In this document: piece by piece, positions 35,150 through 46,955 of the stretch
How positions within the stretch are numbered: position 1 is the first letter of the stretch
How the letters are laid out: the number at the start of each line of letters is the position of its first letter
Assembly: GCF_024868665.1 (NCBI RefSeq)
Contig: NC_079893.1
Coordinates: forward strand, 8,437,382 to 8,501,381
DNA from: Triplophysa rosa
Lineage: Eukaryota > Chordata > Actinopteri > Cypriniformes > Nemacheilidae
DNA: 64,000 nucleotides
Direction: 5' to 3'
The notes under the pieces: generated by a model
What the model was told of the DNA's origin: nothing
The model's database searches: none
Seen by the model: the letters and a program-made list of their open reading frames with translations, nothing else
Made by a program: the position numbers and the translations under genes

Positions 35150-35429
35150 GGCAGTCGTGGCCTAATGGTTAGAGAGTCGGACTCGTGACCAGAAGGTTGC
35201 TGGTTCGATTCCCAGGGCCGGTGGGTAACGACTGAGATGCCCTTGAGGAAGGCACCTTACCCCTACCTGCTCCCTGGGCGCTGCAGTGATAGCTGCCCAC
35301 TGCTCCGGGTGTACGTGTGTTCACCACTTGCTGTGCGTGTGTTCACTACTCTCTGGATGGGTTAAATGCAGAGGTCACATTTCGGGTATGGGTCACCATA
35401 CCTGACAAATAGGTCACTTTCACTTCACT
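35150..35429 (+). mobile_element. tRNA-derived SINE (V-SINE-like), full length
   Basis: The tRNA-like head GGCAGTCGTGGCCTAATGGT has an A box and GGTTCGATTCC a B box about 65 bases in. The body carries CTTGAGGAAGGCACC, CTGCCCACTGCTCC and GGATGGGTTAAATGCAGAG, and the 3' end is CACTTTCACTTCACT. A second copy on the minus strand is at 51140-51402. A scanner may call the head a tRNA, but there is no paired acceptor stem. Confidence 0.85.
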
Positions 35430-35940
35430 AATTTTCTTCTTTCAAAAAGTAATTCATGAGTTACAGCCATTTTAGTGCCAACAGTGGATTTTCACGTGTA
35501 GGCTCAAAAAGGGCTGCGCCAGTGAAGAGGCTTTAGATTTTATTCCATTTTGCTGGAATGATGGCATTCGATACGAGTCTTTACGTTTAGTGTTCTCAAA
35601 TTACTTCACCTTCGCTTTACAAAGCTTTCATATTGCATACGTCTTGTCAAGCTCCTTCGAGTTGATAAAATCCGAAGTATTTCCAAAAACTTACCCTCGC
35701 TAAAAATGGGACAGGGTGTATTTCTTTTAGCCCCGCCATCGCTGTTGCTGAGCTTAAGGTGTGCAGTCTCTCGACTGTCCGGGTGCCGCACCACTCTGGC
35801 AAGTTCCTCCTTATTTGTTCCGACAAATTCCGACAATTGTTATTTTAACTAGAAAATTGATTTTTAGAAATCTGTGAATCCATAAGGACTGAATCGCGAT
35901 TCACATGTGAAACGATTTTTTCACCCACCCCTACTTTACA

Positions 35941-36523
35941 GCTTCGAATAATGTGTCTGTGTGATGACCAGATGAGATGATTCAGAGTTTAACAAGTTTC
36001 CGCTGTTAATGTGAAACACAATACAACACACAAGTTCACATAAATTTTAGCTAACTTGACCGATAGATCAGGATCGCTGCTTCACTAGAGAGAGGGAGAT
36101 GATAAGAACAGAAAGAAGACAAGAAAAAAACATGAAAGCATTTGATATTGGCAATTTAAAATATCGATTTTATTCCATTGTAATTATTAAGTACGTGCGA
36201 ATTGTCATGTGACTGAGCACGTGAGAAGTGCATTTTCCAGGTTCGCGGGATTACAAACTCACGCCGACACCGTGAATTTATGTTTGTCCGAAACCGAGTC
36301 ACCAAGGAGCCATGCACATTTATTTTTACAGACTTCCTTATAAGAAACAATTACCATCCGAATAGGGAGTTGATGCTTTCCATTACACTCCCGTAAGTGT
36401 CTGGCAACTCCTGTGAGCATGAGTCCGAGGAGGGGCGAGGGAAAACCCTCACCAATATACTGAATTTAGACTGCGATACCAAGCTCAACCGCTAGGTGTT
36501 AATGTTACATACGGCTCCTTTAA
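35941..36523 (-). mobile_element. TTAA-ended element fragment ('GGAGCCGTATGTAAC')
   Basis: The right terminus GTTACATACGGCTCCTTTAA with TTAA at 36520-36523 is a known fish repeat end. CAAGCTCAACCGCTAGGTG and GGCGAGGGAAAACCCTC belong to the same family. The left boundary is obscured by the neighbouring insertion; parts near 36320-36380 mirror 33770-33808. Confidence 0.5.
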
Positions 36524-39500
36524 GTATCAAGTCGGTTTCTTTAAGCAAAAGGGTAGATTCAATACTTGAAATGGCCTAGTGTTAATCAGAGAGGAAATTA
36601 AGCCTAGCCATCCATTAAAATGCAGAAAGTGGAAAGTAATGGAACCTTCAACTTAAGATAAAGTGTAAAAATCTAAGCAACACATCTTGGCTGCATTCAC
36701 ACTGTTAGGTCTGCTGCACAGATCCAATATTTTGAGACATAACAGACAAGACAAAAAAATCAGACATAACCGACTGTGTACACTAAAACTTCACCAGACA
36801 ATATATTGATTCGTGCCATGCAGTTGAAACGGGTCTGAAGCGTGCTATCAGTGGGTCTCGCAAGCAAACGGATGTGCTCCAGTGGGCTGTGCTGATATTG
36901 GTCAGAGTTGCATGAGTTGCAAGGTTTCTTTTTCAGATGAGAGGCACATTTACATACATCCAAAACAACTAACTGTCAAGCCATGTAAATTATCCGTTTG
37001 TGTATTTCTGTATGTCATTGTTATGTTATGTTATGAAATTCAAATTGATTTTCTTCTGATCATGTAACCAAATCTAAGATGGGGGGAATAAATATTAACA
37101 AATACAATTATACCATACTATGCACTGGATAAGTTCAAGCGTCACATTATTTCAATTTTCTGTTCCACAATAGGTACGTTAAACGTGTAGCAAATACCAT
37201 CTGATGTCTTTAAATAACCCAGAATGAGTTTCAAGTCACATCCAAACCATTATTTTAACATCATTACATTTATGCTGATCAGCTCATTGGTGCTTTGTAT
37301 TATTTTGCCTCTGTTCTTTCACAGACTGACAGCACCAGCAAGGGATTTCCTCGCCGTGCGTCAGAGCCGCAGCTGCTGTCCAAAAACGTCCTTTCATCTG
37401 TAACCGTGAAGGTCCCACAGGTTGGCACCTCACCTTCTTAAATCGTCCTCTACCCCTGCATTCTCCACATTTCCCCTTCACACTCTGCCACTCTCTGAGA
37501 AAACAAAGCTCATTCGACACGAGGTGAAGACAACATGGCCGCTCAAAACTGAAAACGGTGAATATGCGCACACTGAGTCATAACCAGGAAGCGGTTTATA
37601 ATTAACTGTCACAGAGTTCGGAGGGGCGAGATCCCTGCACTGCGAAGCCTGTGGAGCAGGAGACAGTTCAGAAATGTGTGTGTTTTGTGATTTCACATGA
37701 ACGGTACGATCACGCGCCGTATTGTTGGAGTAACAATGTGTCGTAAACAATCTGCGGTTAAATAAATGCCTTCTCGGCGTGTATGTGCATGCAGGACAGT
37801 GTAAACAGTGTTGTTGGGCTCTTGTCATTTTATGGTCACTTTCCCATGAGCACGGTGAATGCAAACCAAACACAGTTACCGCTCTGCCCCTGCAGATCAC
37901 ACACACATTTTCACACGCGGTGCTATACACATAAATACATACGCTGCCCTAGCCAAACTTTCTATACACACATACACACAGATAGCCTTGGTCAGGTAGT
38001 CCTTGCAATGCTGGCTGGTTTCTGGGGATTTTGCGAGGATTAGAGCAGAGTACACGGCTGATAACACACACACACACACATATAAAGACACGCACACAAA
38101 TAAAAAGTGCTTAGCTGATAACAGTCCCCACCCAGTTGTTTATGCCATAGGCGCTGCATTTCCACTGCAATGTATTTTTTCTTGCCTTCGTTTTTAAGAG
38201 TTGGCAAAAAAACTTTTCTCCACATGGACCTCACAGGCCAGGTCAAATAATATATACACATATGAATACCAAAATATTAAAGGTCACCGAATGGCAGTGT
38301 ATGGCTGCAGAGTTTCTGATTCTTTAAGATTTCCTGCACTCGGCAGAAGTTTTTATTAAAGTCATTTTTTTTCTCCTGTCTACAGTTCTGTTTCAAAAAC
38401 CAAGCCAACTTACTTGTCTGCTGCCTACACAAGTAAACGAAAATCATTATGTTAAGATTATTATTGAGAATCGGTAACGTAAGGAGACAGCTTTGAAAAC
38501 GGATTATTCTTATGTACTATTAACTAAAAAAATGCAGCTTTAACATTAACATTTACATTTGTAAATTAAATAGATTTGCCCAACATCTTGAACTGATGTT
38601 TGTCGCGATGCATTCTGGGATTGCATTCTCTAAGAACACATACGATGCTGCTGTAGAACCAAAACAAGACATGTTGAAAAGCAGCATTATTATGCCGCCC
38701 ACGTTTTGAGACAGACATGTCAGGACGGTGTCTAGGTAATGCTGTCTAGGTAGGGCCCTATAACTAGGCATTGAAACAGAGATGCTGTCTCACACGGCTC
38801 TCCCTGACCTCCATATTCTCCATCTCTATGTAAATGTCTGACTGACTGTAAAATAACAACCTATGGAGCTCTGCAGAGGACAGTCCATTACCCACTACAC
38901 ACAATCATAGAAGGACTATGTATATAATCACAATAAATCAAGTTTTTTATAAACAGGTAGGTTTTGTGAGCTGGTCGGGCTGGAATTGGAAGATAGCAGG
39001 TAAGGCTGACCGTATGTATTCACAGCACACCGCACTGCTTCACACTCTCAGAATGAGGAAACTATGCACAGAAATGTGTGTGGAATGAGCTATTGTGTAT
39101 GGAGAGAGAGATGTGCGAGTGTGCCGAGAAGGTGTCAAGGTTTTGCTTAAAGGAGGTGAGAGGAAATAAGAGGTGAGGAAAACACTTTTACCATATTGAT
39201 GCTCAAGAACAACATACTGTATGTTTGTGTGCATGTCAAGGACCGGACAACAGTCCTCCTCAGGAAAAATATCATTAGGTCATTATAAAAACAGCAGAGG
39301 TCACTGAGAAGTAATGAGAGAAAAACAGCTGTAAAATTACAGCTTTCACAGATGATGTCCTTCCTCATCACTTAGCCTACTTTTTTTTTAAATGAGTATC
39401 AGGAAAGAGAAAAGGTCTCTTCACTCACATTCTTACCGATGACCTTCCTGAAGAGATACAATAGTGATTGTGTGTGTGTGAGCCCATAGACAAGAAAAAC

Positions 39501-40499
39501 CAAGTCAGTTCTCTTTAAAATCTCTTTTTTCTTCTAGACAACAATGAAATTAAATTAAGATCAAATGGAGGCTTTTGAGATGTCTCCTGCATCTGAGATG
39601 CTTCTTTGAGAAACCCAGCCAATCACAAGCTTCAGAGGACATTTCAAACGGCAGAAGTCTGGTATGAAAATGCAGATAAATAAATAAAATCTCATTTCTA
39701 ACCAAATGTCTCACAATGCAAGTGGCATAAACTTGGCATACGTTTCTCATCTGTGTCTAAATTGTAAGCAAAATTACAAACATTGGTTGTGATAAAGTGT
39801 ATAAAGCATGTACCAAATCCGACAGATGCCAGGTTTAATAAATAAGCATTTTCACAATGTTGCAGACACGTTATAACATTGTTAGCACCTCACCTGTTTC
39901 AGTTGAGTAACCTCATTACCCCACCCAACCTGCTACTACATATGTTGCTATCAAAATGTCTGTGCGCTTACATCTTTCATAATAAAAGGCTCATCAGTAC
40001 TGTAAAACAAAAGACAAAAATGATATTTAATCTATAACATGCGCCTAAATGTTATTATGACATTACGTCAATGTTATTTTCATAACTTTTCCCGCTTCAG
40101 TCAGCTGTTTATGTTTTGTGGCCCGATCTGCCAAGTGCATAAATGTAAATGCATCTAAAACTAAAATGTCCCACAAACATGTTCATCTGTTTCTGGTTGT
40201 GTTGTAAAAACACTTTTAACTGATGTTTTGTATCTACTCAACAACATATTTAATGCTAAACATTTTGTGATTACCAGAAAGCTGACTATTTTCAGGCTTG
40301 GTCATGCAACCCCTGGTGTGTGTCTGAGCCGACAAGCAAATCAAAAGCGACTGTTCCCATCCAAAAAATGAAGCTTTTGTCATTGTCCTGCTGTAATAAA
40401 ATGCCACTGGCTTACCATAAAATGTGTTATTGAAAAAGAAAGCAGAAAGTCTCCATGGCTTTTCATCAACCGCTACACAATAAAGAGTCTAAAAATACC
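36524..40499. other. About 4 kb non-coding sequence
   Basis: No gene supported. A 150-codon minus-strand frame at 37478-37930 has no recognisable domain. Small AC-rich tracts occur at about 38066-38099, a T-run near 39383, and a worn SINE-tail phrase (TAAATGTAAATGC) near 40141. Otherwise nothing. Confidence 0.4.
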
Positions 40500-40504
40500 T
40501 CAAA

Positions 40505-40780
40505 TGTTTCAAAGGCACAAACAATTGTTTCAGTGAAACATTTCTGTCGGTTTTGAATGGAAGAAACCCTTTTTATTGAAAAGACACTGCATGTGCATTT
40601 AGAGACACGCTACCATATCAAATGCTTAGAGTCGCTTATTCTTTATTTTCTAATGAAAGTGGTATTCATTTCAAGCCTTTATCAGTTCAAGCATTTAAAA
40701 ATACACCTTCACGTAATTATTTTAAATCATGACAAACATTTCAGTCAAGTGACCCCAAACTTTTGATGAGTAGTGTAGAG
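40505..40780 (-). mobile_element. Terminal piece of a Tc1-type transposon
   Basis: CAAGTGACCCCAAACTTTTG followed by ATGAGTAGTGTA is the reverse complement of the typical fish Tc1 end TACACTACnnnTCAAAAGTT. The upstream AT-rich sequence may be its subterminal part, but the left limit is a guess. The opposite terminus is not seen. A hAT MITE is lodged at its outermost bases. Confidence 0.6.
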
Positions 40781-41091
40781 CAGTAGTTCTCAAACTGGGG
40801 GCCGTGGCCCCTGGAGGGGCCCCGAGATGTATCCAGGGGGGCCCCAAGATATATCCTGATTTTGTGGCATTTTATGAAATATAGAAATTGATCATAGATT
40901 TTATGCAATCAAACATCAGAAAAATAAGACCACCAGACAAAAGAATTGATGTTTCAGCATTGTATAACCGAATATGTTTTTGTTTAAATAAAAATGTTAA
41001 ATTTAAGATTATAAGTCTTTATTTGGGGGGCCGCAAAGCGATGCACTCTACACAAAGGGGGCCTTACAACGAAAAGGTTTGAGAACCACTG
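40781..41091. mobile_element. hAT-type MITE with perfect 8-bp duplication
   Basis: CAGTAGTTCTCAAACTGG at the left and TTTGAGAACCACTG at the right are inverted ends of the CAGTGGTTCTCAA (Charlie-like) type. GTGTAGAG flanks it at 40773-40780 and 41092-41099. The 311-bp interior is non-coding, with GGGGGCC-rich subterminal zones. Confidence 0.92.
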
Positions 41092-41159
41092 GTGTAGAGA
41101 GAGAAATTAAATGTAAAAAATTTAGAAAGGGAGAGAAAAAAGATATAAAGGGAGAGCAA

Positions 41160-41175
41160 AACAGAGAGAGAGAGG

Positions 41176-41209
<34 letters not shown>

Positions 41210-41222
41210 AGAGAGACAGGGA
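41160..41222. repeat. (GA)n microsatellite with a G-run
   Basis: An interrupted GA tract with a run of about nine or ten G near 41200-41209. Confidence 0.9.
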
Positions 41223-43668
41223 GATGAAGGAGGCTTTGACACTGCAGTCTATCAATTTAATGTGGTGCCAGCAGGAGTTTCACATCTGTTAGGGATGAGG
41301 CCACGCTCTCCCTCTATATCTCGCCGTCTCTCGGCCTCTCTCTCCATCCCTTTCTTAGTCCATTCCCCTCTCTCTACCTTTGACAGGAGCAGGACTCATT
41401 ATGCTTTTATTAGGACAGAGGAATGTGTGTGCGTTTTTGTGTGTCTGCCTTCACAATGACATCACAGAGCTGAAATGTCATTTTCCAGTGGGACGTGACT
41501 GGCTACAGTTTTCCTGTTGTAGTTCTTGTCCTTTTTGCCTTTCTCGTGTACTCTGAGGTTTTTACACTGCCAAACACTATGATGACAAGCTGCCATTTTG
41601 ACCCAGAGAGAGCCAATGTGAAATATGCATGCGTGCATGAGAGAGAAAGACAGGGTCGAGAGATGAACGTGTCAGGTGTGTTCATGAAAGCTGAATAAAG
41701 ATCTGAATCGTTATTGTTGGCCACATGAACAGAGCAGGTGGAAATGACATCCATGATGTCGATATGCACTTATCACAGTGACACAAAAGGGCACAGCAGT
41801 AATAAATCATGACTCATGCCCTCTGGGGCTCAAACAAGCAATTTTCTGATTTTTATAGTATACACAAACCCAACTTTTTTAATATCCACTCCCAACCTGA
41901 CCTGATGGAAATTCGTAACTATTTTACGAGGTGTATGAATTTGTATGATGTGAATTGTACACAAACGTACGATTATTAGAAAAAGCCCCTTCCCTAACCC
42001 CGCCTGTAAACCTAACATCACTGGTACAAAAGCAAATTGTACCAAATTTTAATATATTTCTCCATGTCATTATATTTTAAAGAATCTTACATTTTCAAGA
42101 TACATCCATGTTTGTTGATTTAATCAGGCATTGGGGTCAATGCTATCACAACCTATACAAACCCCTATCAGTTCGCTCACAAGCCCCTAGGGGGTCGCAA
42201 ATCCCCGGTTGGAAAACCCTGCCATTAAGGTTATAGCAATAAAGGCAAATAACAATTTGAAATAGAAGTGGTACCGTCTTCTCTTGAGGGCGAACGTAAC
42301 CTTCAGCCTCAGCGACAGAAGCCAAAGAAAGCCTTTTAAAAGTGGGTGCCAGCGGGCTTTCAGGAAGCTAGTAGAGTTAATTCTGACTGCAAACTTGTCA
42401 CACCCCGCATTTTTTCATGGAATGTACAGCTGTACTCATATAAGAATAAATATATATAAAAATAATAATAAAATGACAGAAACGTACAAAGACCGATATC
42501 CAGGTGTACCAGGTGTACAATTGTGCTAGTTCAGCTATGTTCAGTTCAGTACGTGCAGAAGAGGTGCGGGTACGTACAGGTAATGTGAATACATTTACAT
42601 ATGATATATCTAAGGTACGCATGTAGGAAATTGTGTGCGAGATAATGGCATCTGAATACCTCTTTGTGCTTCCCCATTTCTCGATCCTCCATTCCTCCCT
42701 CTCGTTCTCCATCATCCTCACCCCGTAGATAAAGCTCTGAGGGGCCTTCAGATGGAATAAAATGGTGACAAGACATCATCCTTTTTCAAACGGGTTCGAG
42801 AGAAGACAGGATCAGCAAGAGAATGGCCTCTTACTTCAGTCCATAGAGAGATGACTGGGACCTTTATCTAGTCTCTCTCTCCCTCAGTTTGTGAAAGGCT
42901 AAATCCAACCTCGCTACACAGAACGTTTCTGAAACTCTCAATCACACGACGCCTCAAAACTCCTAAAGCCAAGCTCTCTTGTCTCCACAACCGCAGCCGA
43001 AAGAGACACAGTTACACATTTCTCTTTTTCACGCTCGTGGAGAAAGAAAGAATACCGGCTTTTTCTTTTTTCCTCAACTGCTTATGGTGGTAAGATGAAA
43101 GCCTTGAGATCAAACACTTCATACCTGATAGAAGAATGTGTGGGGAAGAAAAAAATCAGAACTTTCAGCATTCTCTCTATCCTCTGTCCTTTTTTCCCTT
43201 CTGATACATGGTACATGAAACGACTCGCTTGGCTCCCAGTGAGCACAAGACCACAAGAACATCGAGACCACAGTGGCACAACAGGAGTGAAAGATTGAGA
43301 GGTTTTGACCAGACCTATGGCTGGTTATGCATTACAAGATTCACTGGTGCTGTGTGGGATTCATGAGGTCAGTAAGGAGGCCAGTCAGAGTCTGGAGATG
43401 TCATAGCAATTTACAGAAAACAATTCCCTTTAGTTAACCGTGGGGTTAAGCATCTAACCTAAGTGCACATTGGTGGGGATCACCATTCAAGTTCAACCCA
43501 GCAATCTTTGGGTTATCAGCCCAAATGTTCAACCGCTGTGGAAAATCACCCATGAAGCAGCACCACAGAACATCATTAACAATAAGCTATACCAGACCAT
43601 ATATGAAATACCAGTATACCAAGCCACCCATTAAACACCATTATGCTACACCACACATGACACATGAA
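41223..43668. other. Non-coding sequence, little recognised
   Basis: No gene. Near 42180-42222, GGGGTCGCAAATCCCCGG and GTTGGAAAACCCTG resemble one terminus of a hAT element; no partner was located. Confidence 0.4.
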
Positions 43669-43947
43669 TAAAGGACAGTCAACCCAAAAGTAACACATTT
43701 ATAGGATCATTTATTCACTCTTATGTCATTCAAAACCTGTATGACAGTCTTTTTTTTGCAGAACACAAAAATAGATTTTAAAGAATGTTGGTCACTGAAC
43801 AATGTGCCAGCATTGCCAGCCCAATGTTCATTTCTCAAAATAGCTTCTGTTGTGTTCCAAAGAAGAAAGTCATAGAGCTTTTGAATGACACAAGGGTGAA
43901 TAAATGATGAATGATGTTTGTTATTTTTGGGTGAACTATCCCTTTAA
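43669..43947 (+). mobile_element. Angel-like TTAA palindromic MITE
   Basis: Left GGACAGTCAACCCAAAAGTA, right TTTTTGGGTGAACTATCCCT followed by TTAA at 43944-43947, with family landmarks TCATTCAAAACCTGTATGAC and AGAATGTTGGTCACTGAACA. The left TTAA is eroded. Confidence 0.75.
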
Positions 43948-44682
43948 AAACGGTAAGAAATGCACTGAAAAACACTCAAGGCAAAGTAACTGGGTAGTTG
44001 ACAAATACACTGTACATGTGTCCTTTGGTGTAACATAGCAAACATTTAGAAAACAAACTGTTAATAATATATTTTATTTTATATCATTCATATTTATGTT
44101 TATAATATAAAATAGCATAAGAGAGATTTATCTCAAATCAAAATGTACACATACTGTACAGTATATGCATAACACACACACACACATTCTGTATACACTA
44201 GTGAACATACAACTGGTCAAAAAAAACTTTTGAGGTGTGATGAAAATGAATTATGGATGCAAAAATATACTTGTGCCAACATTTGTAAAAAAAAATGTTT
44301 ACATAATTTTTTATATGGATGACTTGATGGTTCACTTCACTTTCACTTCACTTCAATAAACAAAAAAAGCCAATAAGAACCTAGCATGAATGCAAAATAC
44401 TCAGAATCTAGCAGCTTCTTGTGTTATGTATAAATTACAAGGCAGCAACAAAAACAAACATTCTATGTCCTGGGGGAGCTGAAATCTTGGTTTAGGTGGG
44501 AACGGCAGCATGTCTATCATTCAGTTTCCTACAGCCTACTGGGAATAGAGTTTGACGTTTTGGGGGCAGTTGACAGAGTGATAAAAAGAACAAGCGAATG
44601 AAAGAGATCTTTGAATGTAGGATGTGCATTTAGTGGTCCAACAGTTTTGTGATACCAGATGGTCCTCAGGGCTAGTAAGGGA

Positions 44683-44683
<1 letters not shown>
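43948..44683. other. Non-coding sequence
   Basis: No gene. GAACATACAACTGGTCAAAA near 44203 is faintly like a Tc1 terminus; CACTTTCACTTCACTTCA near 44338 looks like an isolated SINE tail. Neither is firm. Confidence 0.4.
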
Positions 44684-44741
<58 letters not shown>

Positions 44742-44760
44742 CACACACACGCGCACGCAC

Positions 44761-44795
<35 letters not shown>
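44684..44795. repeat. (AC)n microsatellite with CG interruptions
   Basis: About 110 bp of alternating purine-pyrimidine with several GCGC steps; it could adopt left-handed DNA. Frames through it are spurious Cys/Val or His/Thr repeats. Confidence 0.95.
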
Positions 44796-44797
<2 letters not shown>

Positions 44798-45776
44798 GCA
44801 GGGTAATTTATAACAAGAGACTATCACTGTTGTCATGATGATTATCCCCCATAATCCTATTCTAATGTAACTCTGGACATGAACATATGGCAAATTAATC
44901 AAACTCCAGACAGTGTCAAACAGTACAAGAGCTGAAGGTCAGCTATCAAGGGCCGAACACCCAATATTAATTCTCATTTCAAAAATTATATTTTCTGCCT
45001 TCAACGTCGAGTTTACAGTGTGTCCCTGTGCATGTAATTTGAAATCTGTCACCCATTTATCTATAGTAAATTACAGACGAGCAACAAAAATAATACTGTG
45101 GGAAATGAATTATATATTATACGAAATAACAAAGTGTATCTTTCAAGTTTGGTTATGTATTGTATAATTACCTTCGGATCGCTTCCTGGTACGAATAATC
45201 GCTCTAAACAGCATTGAAGATGCATACCGCAGGAGTAAATGAATGAATGAACTGAATGTACATTTATGTATTTTCCCAGTTCTGAAAAAACGCGATGGAA
45301 AAACGAGCTGATATTAATCCACAAAGCAAGGGTCGGGTCCTAGAAGAGTACGCGGAGATTTCAAACTCATAGCGGTGCATCCTGTGAGGAAGCCCAGAGT
45401 GGACATAACGTCGCGACTATTCATAAAAATGTGCAAAGATTGCAATGACAGATCGCTGTAAGACGCTGCTTAGGCCAAAAACATGGAATGGAATGTTTTC
45501 AATCTCTGCTGAGATTGTTGTGTTTAAAATATTTTTTTGTTGTTAAAAGTAACGCTTAGCGAAACATTTTTTTTTCGTGTTTTATGTATAATTCTTGCTG
45601 TATGGGGTGCTGTTTGATTAGTTTATGCGTGTGATATTTTGGATGTTGCTGGTGCTAACGTTAACTAATTAGCATGTTGTGCTCTCTTGTCTGTAGGAAA
45701 GTGCACGGAGTTCGGTTTTTGATTAAGTGTCCTATTTTCTAGGTATGTTCAGTTGAAAAAAATACATAAAAGTCGT
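44796..45776. other. Non-coding sequence, nothing recognised
   Basis: No supported feature. Confidence 0.4.
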
Positions 45777-46626
45777 TTAAAACTATCGGTCTTTGTCAGG
45801 TGACGTCACACTAGCGAGAATCGAAGCGCATTATGGGTATTCGCCGCCATTTGTAAGGTCTCAATGCTGAGATGTTCTATCTTCTTCATTCAGTTTCGCT
45901 TCATTTCAGAGATAAAATGGCACGTTCTTGTTGGTAATATGTTGTAATACTAAGACACACGATAGAAACAGCCGAAAGCTTCACCACTAGGAACGATTTT
46001 TTAGGTTTCCCACTTGGAAGAAAGATTACGGACAGCATGTATTCTGTTGTGCATTTTAAAACAGATTTTTAACCCAGTGTTGCTTTAATAATAAAGTATG
46101 TACAATGGAATTTTCATAAATGTGTTTTTGATTGTTATCAGTATTACTTGACAGCCAAATGAATTACAGAAAATGTTGAAGAAACAGAGTAAGGTTTATT
46201 GGTAACATTAATGACATAACGTATATTGCTTACAATTGTGTGCAAATTAATGGTACAAATACAGTACTTATAATTAAGTGTAAGTTATAGAACTAGAAGA
46301 TGGTAATATCCAAAAATGAGGTTGGAGGCAGCAATGCCGGGTTACTTGACTATTTTGCGGCAAGGTAGTATGGATCTGTGTTGTTAATAAATTACAAATT
46401 ATATAAATTACGGTTCCTGACATCTTTGGTGAGATTATTTCGTTACCTTAGTACTTGGTTTGCTTCTGTTTCTCCAATATGAAGGTTTAACTGGTCTTTG
46501 CTGTACCGCTCCGTATACTTTCAGTTCACTGCTCAATGCAGCGATACCTCCAAAATGGCGCCACGGTGACGTCACACACAATAAACCCACGTGTCTTACA
46601 AAGACCGACACGTATAGTTCGCTTAA
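45777..46626 (+). mobile_element. Probable TTAA element relic carrying a broken THAP exon
   Basis: TTAA at 45777-45780 is followed by AACTATCGGTCTTTGT, and ACAAAGACCGACACGTATAG precedes TTAA at 46623-46626, giving imperfect inverted ends. The full CRE palindrome TGACGTCA lies inside each end (45801-45808 and 46567-46574), symmetric about the element. The THAP-like exon at 45917-46032 reads inward. Boundaries are plausible, not proven. Confidence 0.5.
45917..46032 (+). pseudogene. THAP-type zinc-finger exon, frameshifted and stopped
   Basis: THAP domains are C2CH zinc-binding DNA-binding domains found at the N-terminus of P-element, Kolobok and host THAP proteins. From ATG 45917 the first codons read M-A-R-S-C. 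A one-base loss near 45931 shifts the frame, after which the second frame gives the paired-Cys region, NTKTHDRNSRKL, and then ERFFRFPTWKK at 45988-46023, the conserved aromatic-Arg-Phe-Pro segment of the fold. An in-frame TAG interrupts just before ERFF. The later Cys-x2-His and AVPTIF parts are not found downstream, so only the first part remains. This is similar to a multicopy fish THAP family known from memory; it cannot make a functional protein. Confidence 0.6.
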
Positions 46627-46684
46627 AATTTGGTATATTAGTCATTTAAATAATTTAAAGCATCCACACTTTCTTTTTGCGCAT

Positions 46685-46955
46685 GTAACGGAGGCCAGCT
46701 AGTGAAGAGCTGTGCAGTGTGTAAACCTCACTCCCCTAAACCTCACTCCCATCCGGGTCACGGCACCAATGTGACCGGTCCTACTCGCCCCGCTCTGCGC
46801 GGGCCTCGAATCGGCGTCGGTCCGGATGGGAGACGGGCGCTCTAACGAGTAGGCTAAAGACCGCAGTCTCTAGCGTCTGTCGCTAGAGCGTCTCTGTTGG
46901 TCGGGGAGTGAGGTTTACACACTGCACAGCTCTTCACTAGCTGGCCTACGTTACA
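46685..46955 (-). mobile_element. MITE with 52-bp TIRs around a tRNA-like core
   Basis: 46686-46737 and 46903-46954 are inverted copies of each other with one difference in 52 bases (starts GTAACGGAGGCCAGCTAGTG). The interior, read on the minus strand from about 46864, has a tRNA-like A box (TAGCCTACTCGTTAGAGC) and B box (CGATTCGAGGCC), and a separate perfect hairpin CTCTAGCG/CGCTAGAG at 46868-46888. I see no target duplication. It may be a SINE captured between TIRs or a new palindromic element with an internal Pol III-type promoter. Confidence 0.75.

Larger units (their letters stand above)
34281..35934. mobile_element. TIR DNA transposon relic, 1.65 kb, with nested SINE
   Basis: Starts GTAGGGGTGGGAATC and ends TTCACCCACCCCTAC, inverted ends of about 13 bases. 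TTTACA flanks both sides (34275-34280 and 35935-35940). Subterminal ATTCGATTC/ATCGATT words repeat near both ends. No transposase is readable. It contains a SINE at 35150-35429 and a second dispersed fragment at 34998-35121. Superfamily unassigned; a 6-bp duplication is unusual for hAT. Confidence 0.7.

Noticed and set aside
35150..35221. tRNA-like sequence
   Set aside because: The A and B boxes belong to a SINE head; there is no matching acceptor stem, and SINE body and tail follow directly.
37478..37930. 150-codon minus-strand frame
   Set aside because: No recognisable domain, no splice or promoter context; length is within reach of chance in locally GC-richer DNA.
41079..41459. 126-codon + frame
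   Set aside because: Runs through the end of a hAT MITE and a GA microsatellite; the low-complexity Arg/Glu stretch is the repeat itself.
44529..44902. Cys/Val-rich frames
   Set aside because: Translation of the (AC)n microsatellite.
46686..46954. Tandem segmental duplication
   Set aside because: The two matching arms are inverted, not direct, so they are TIRs of one element.
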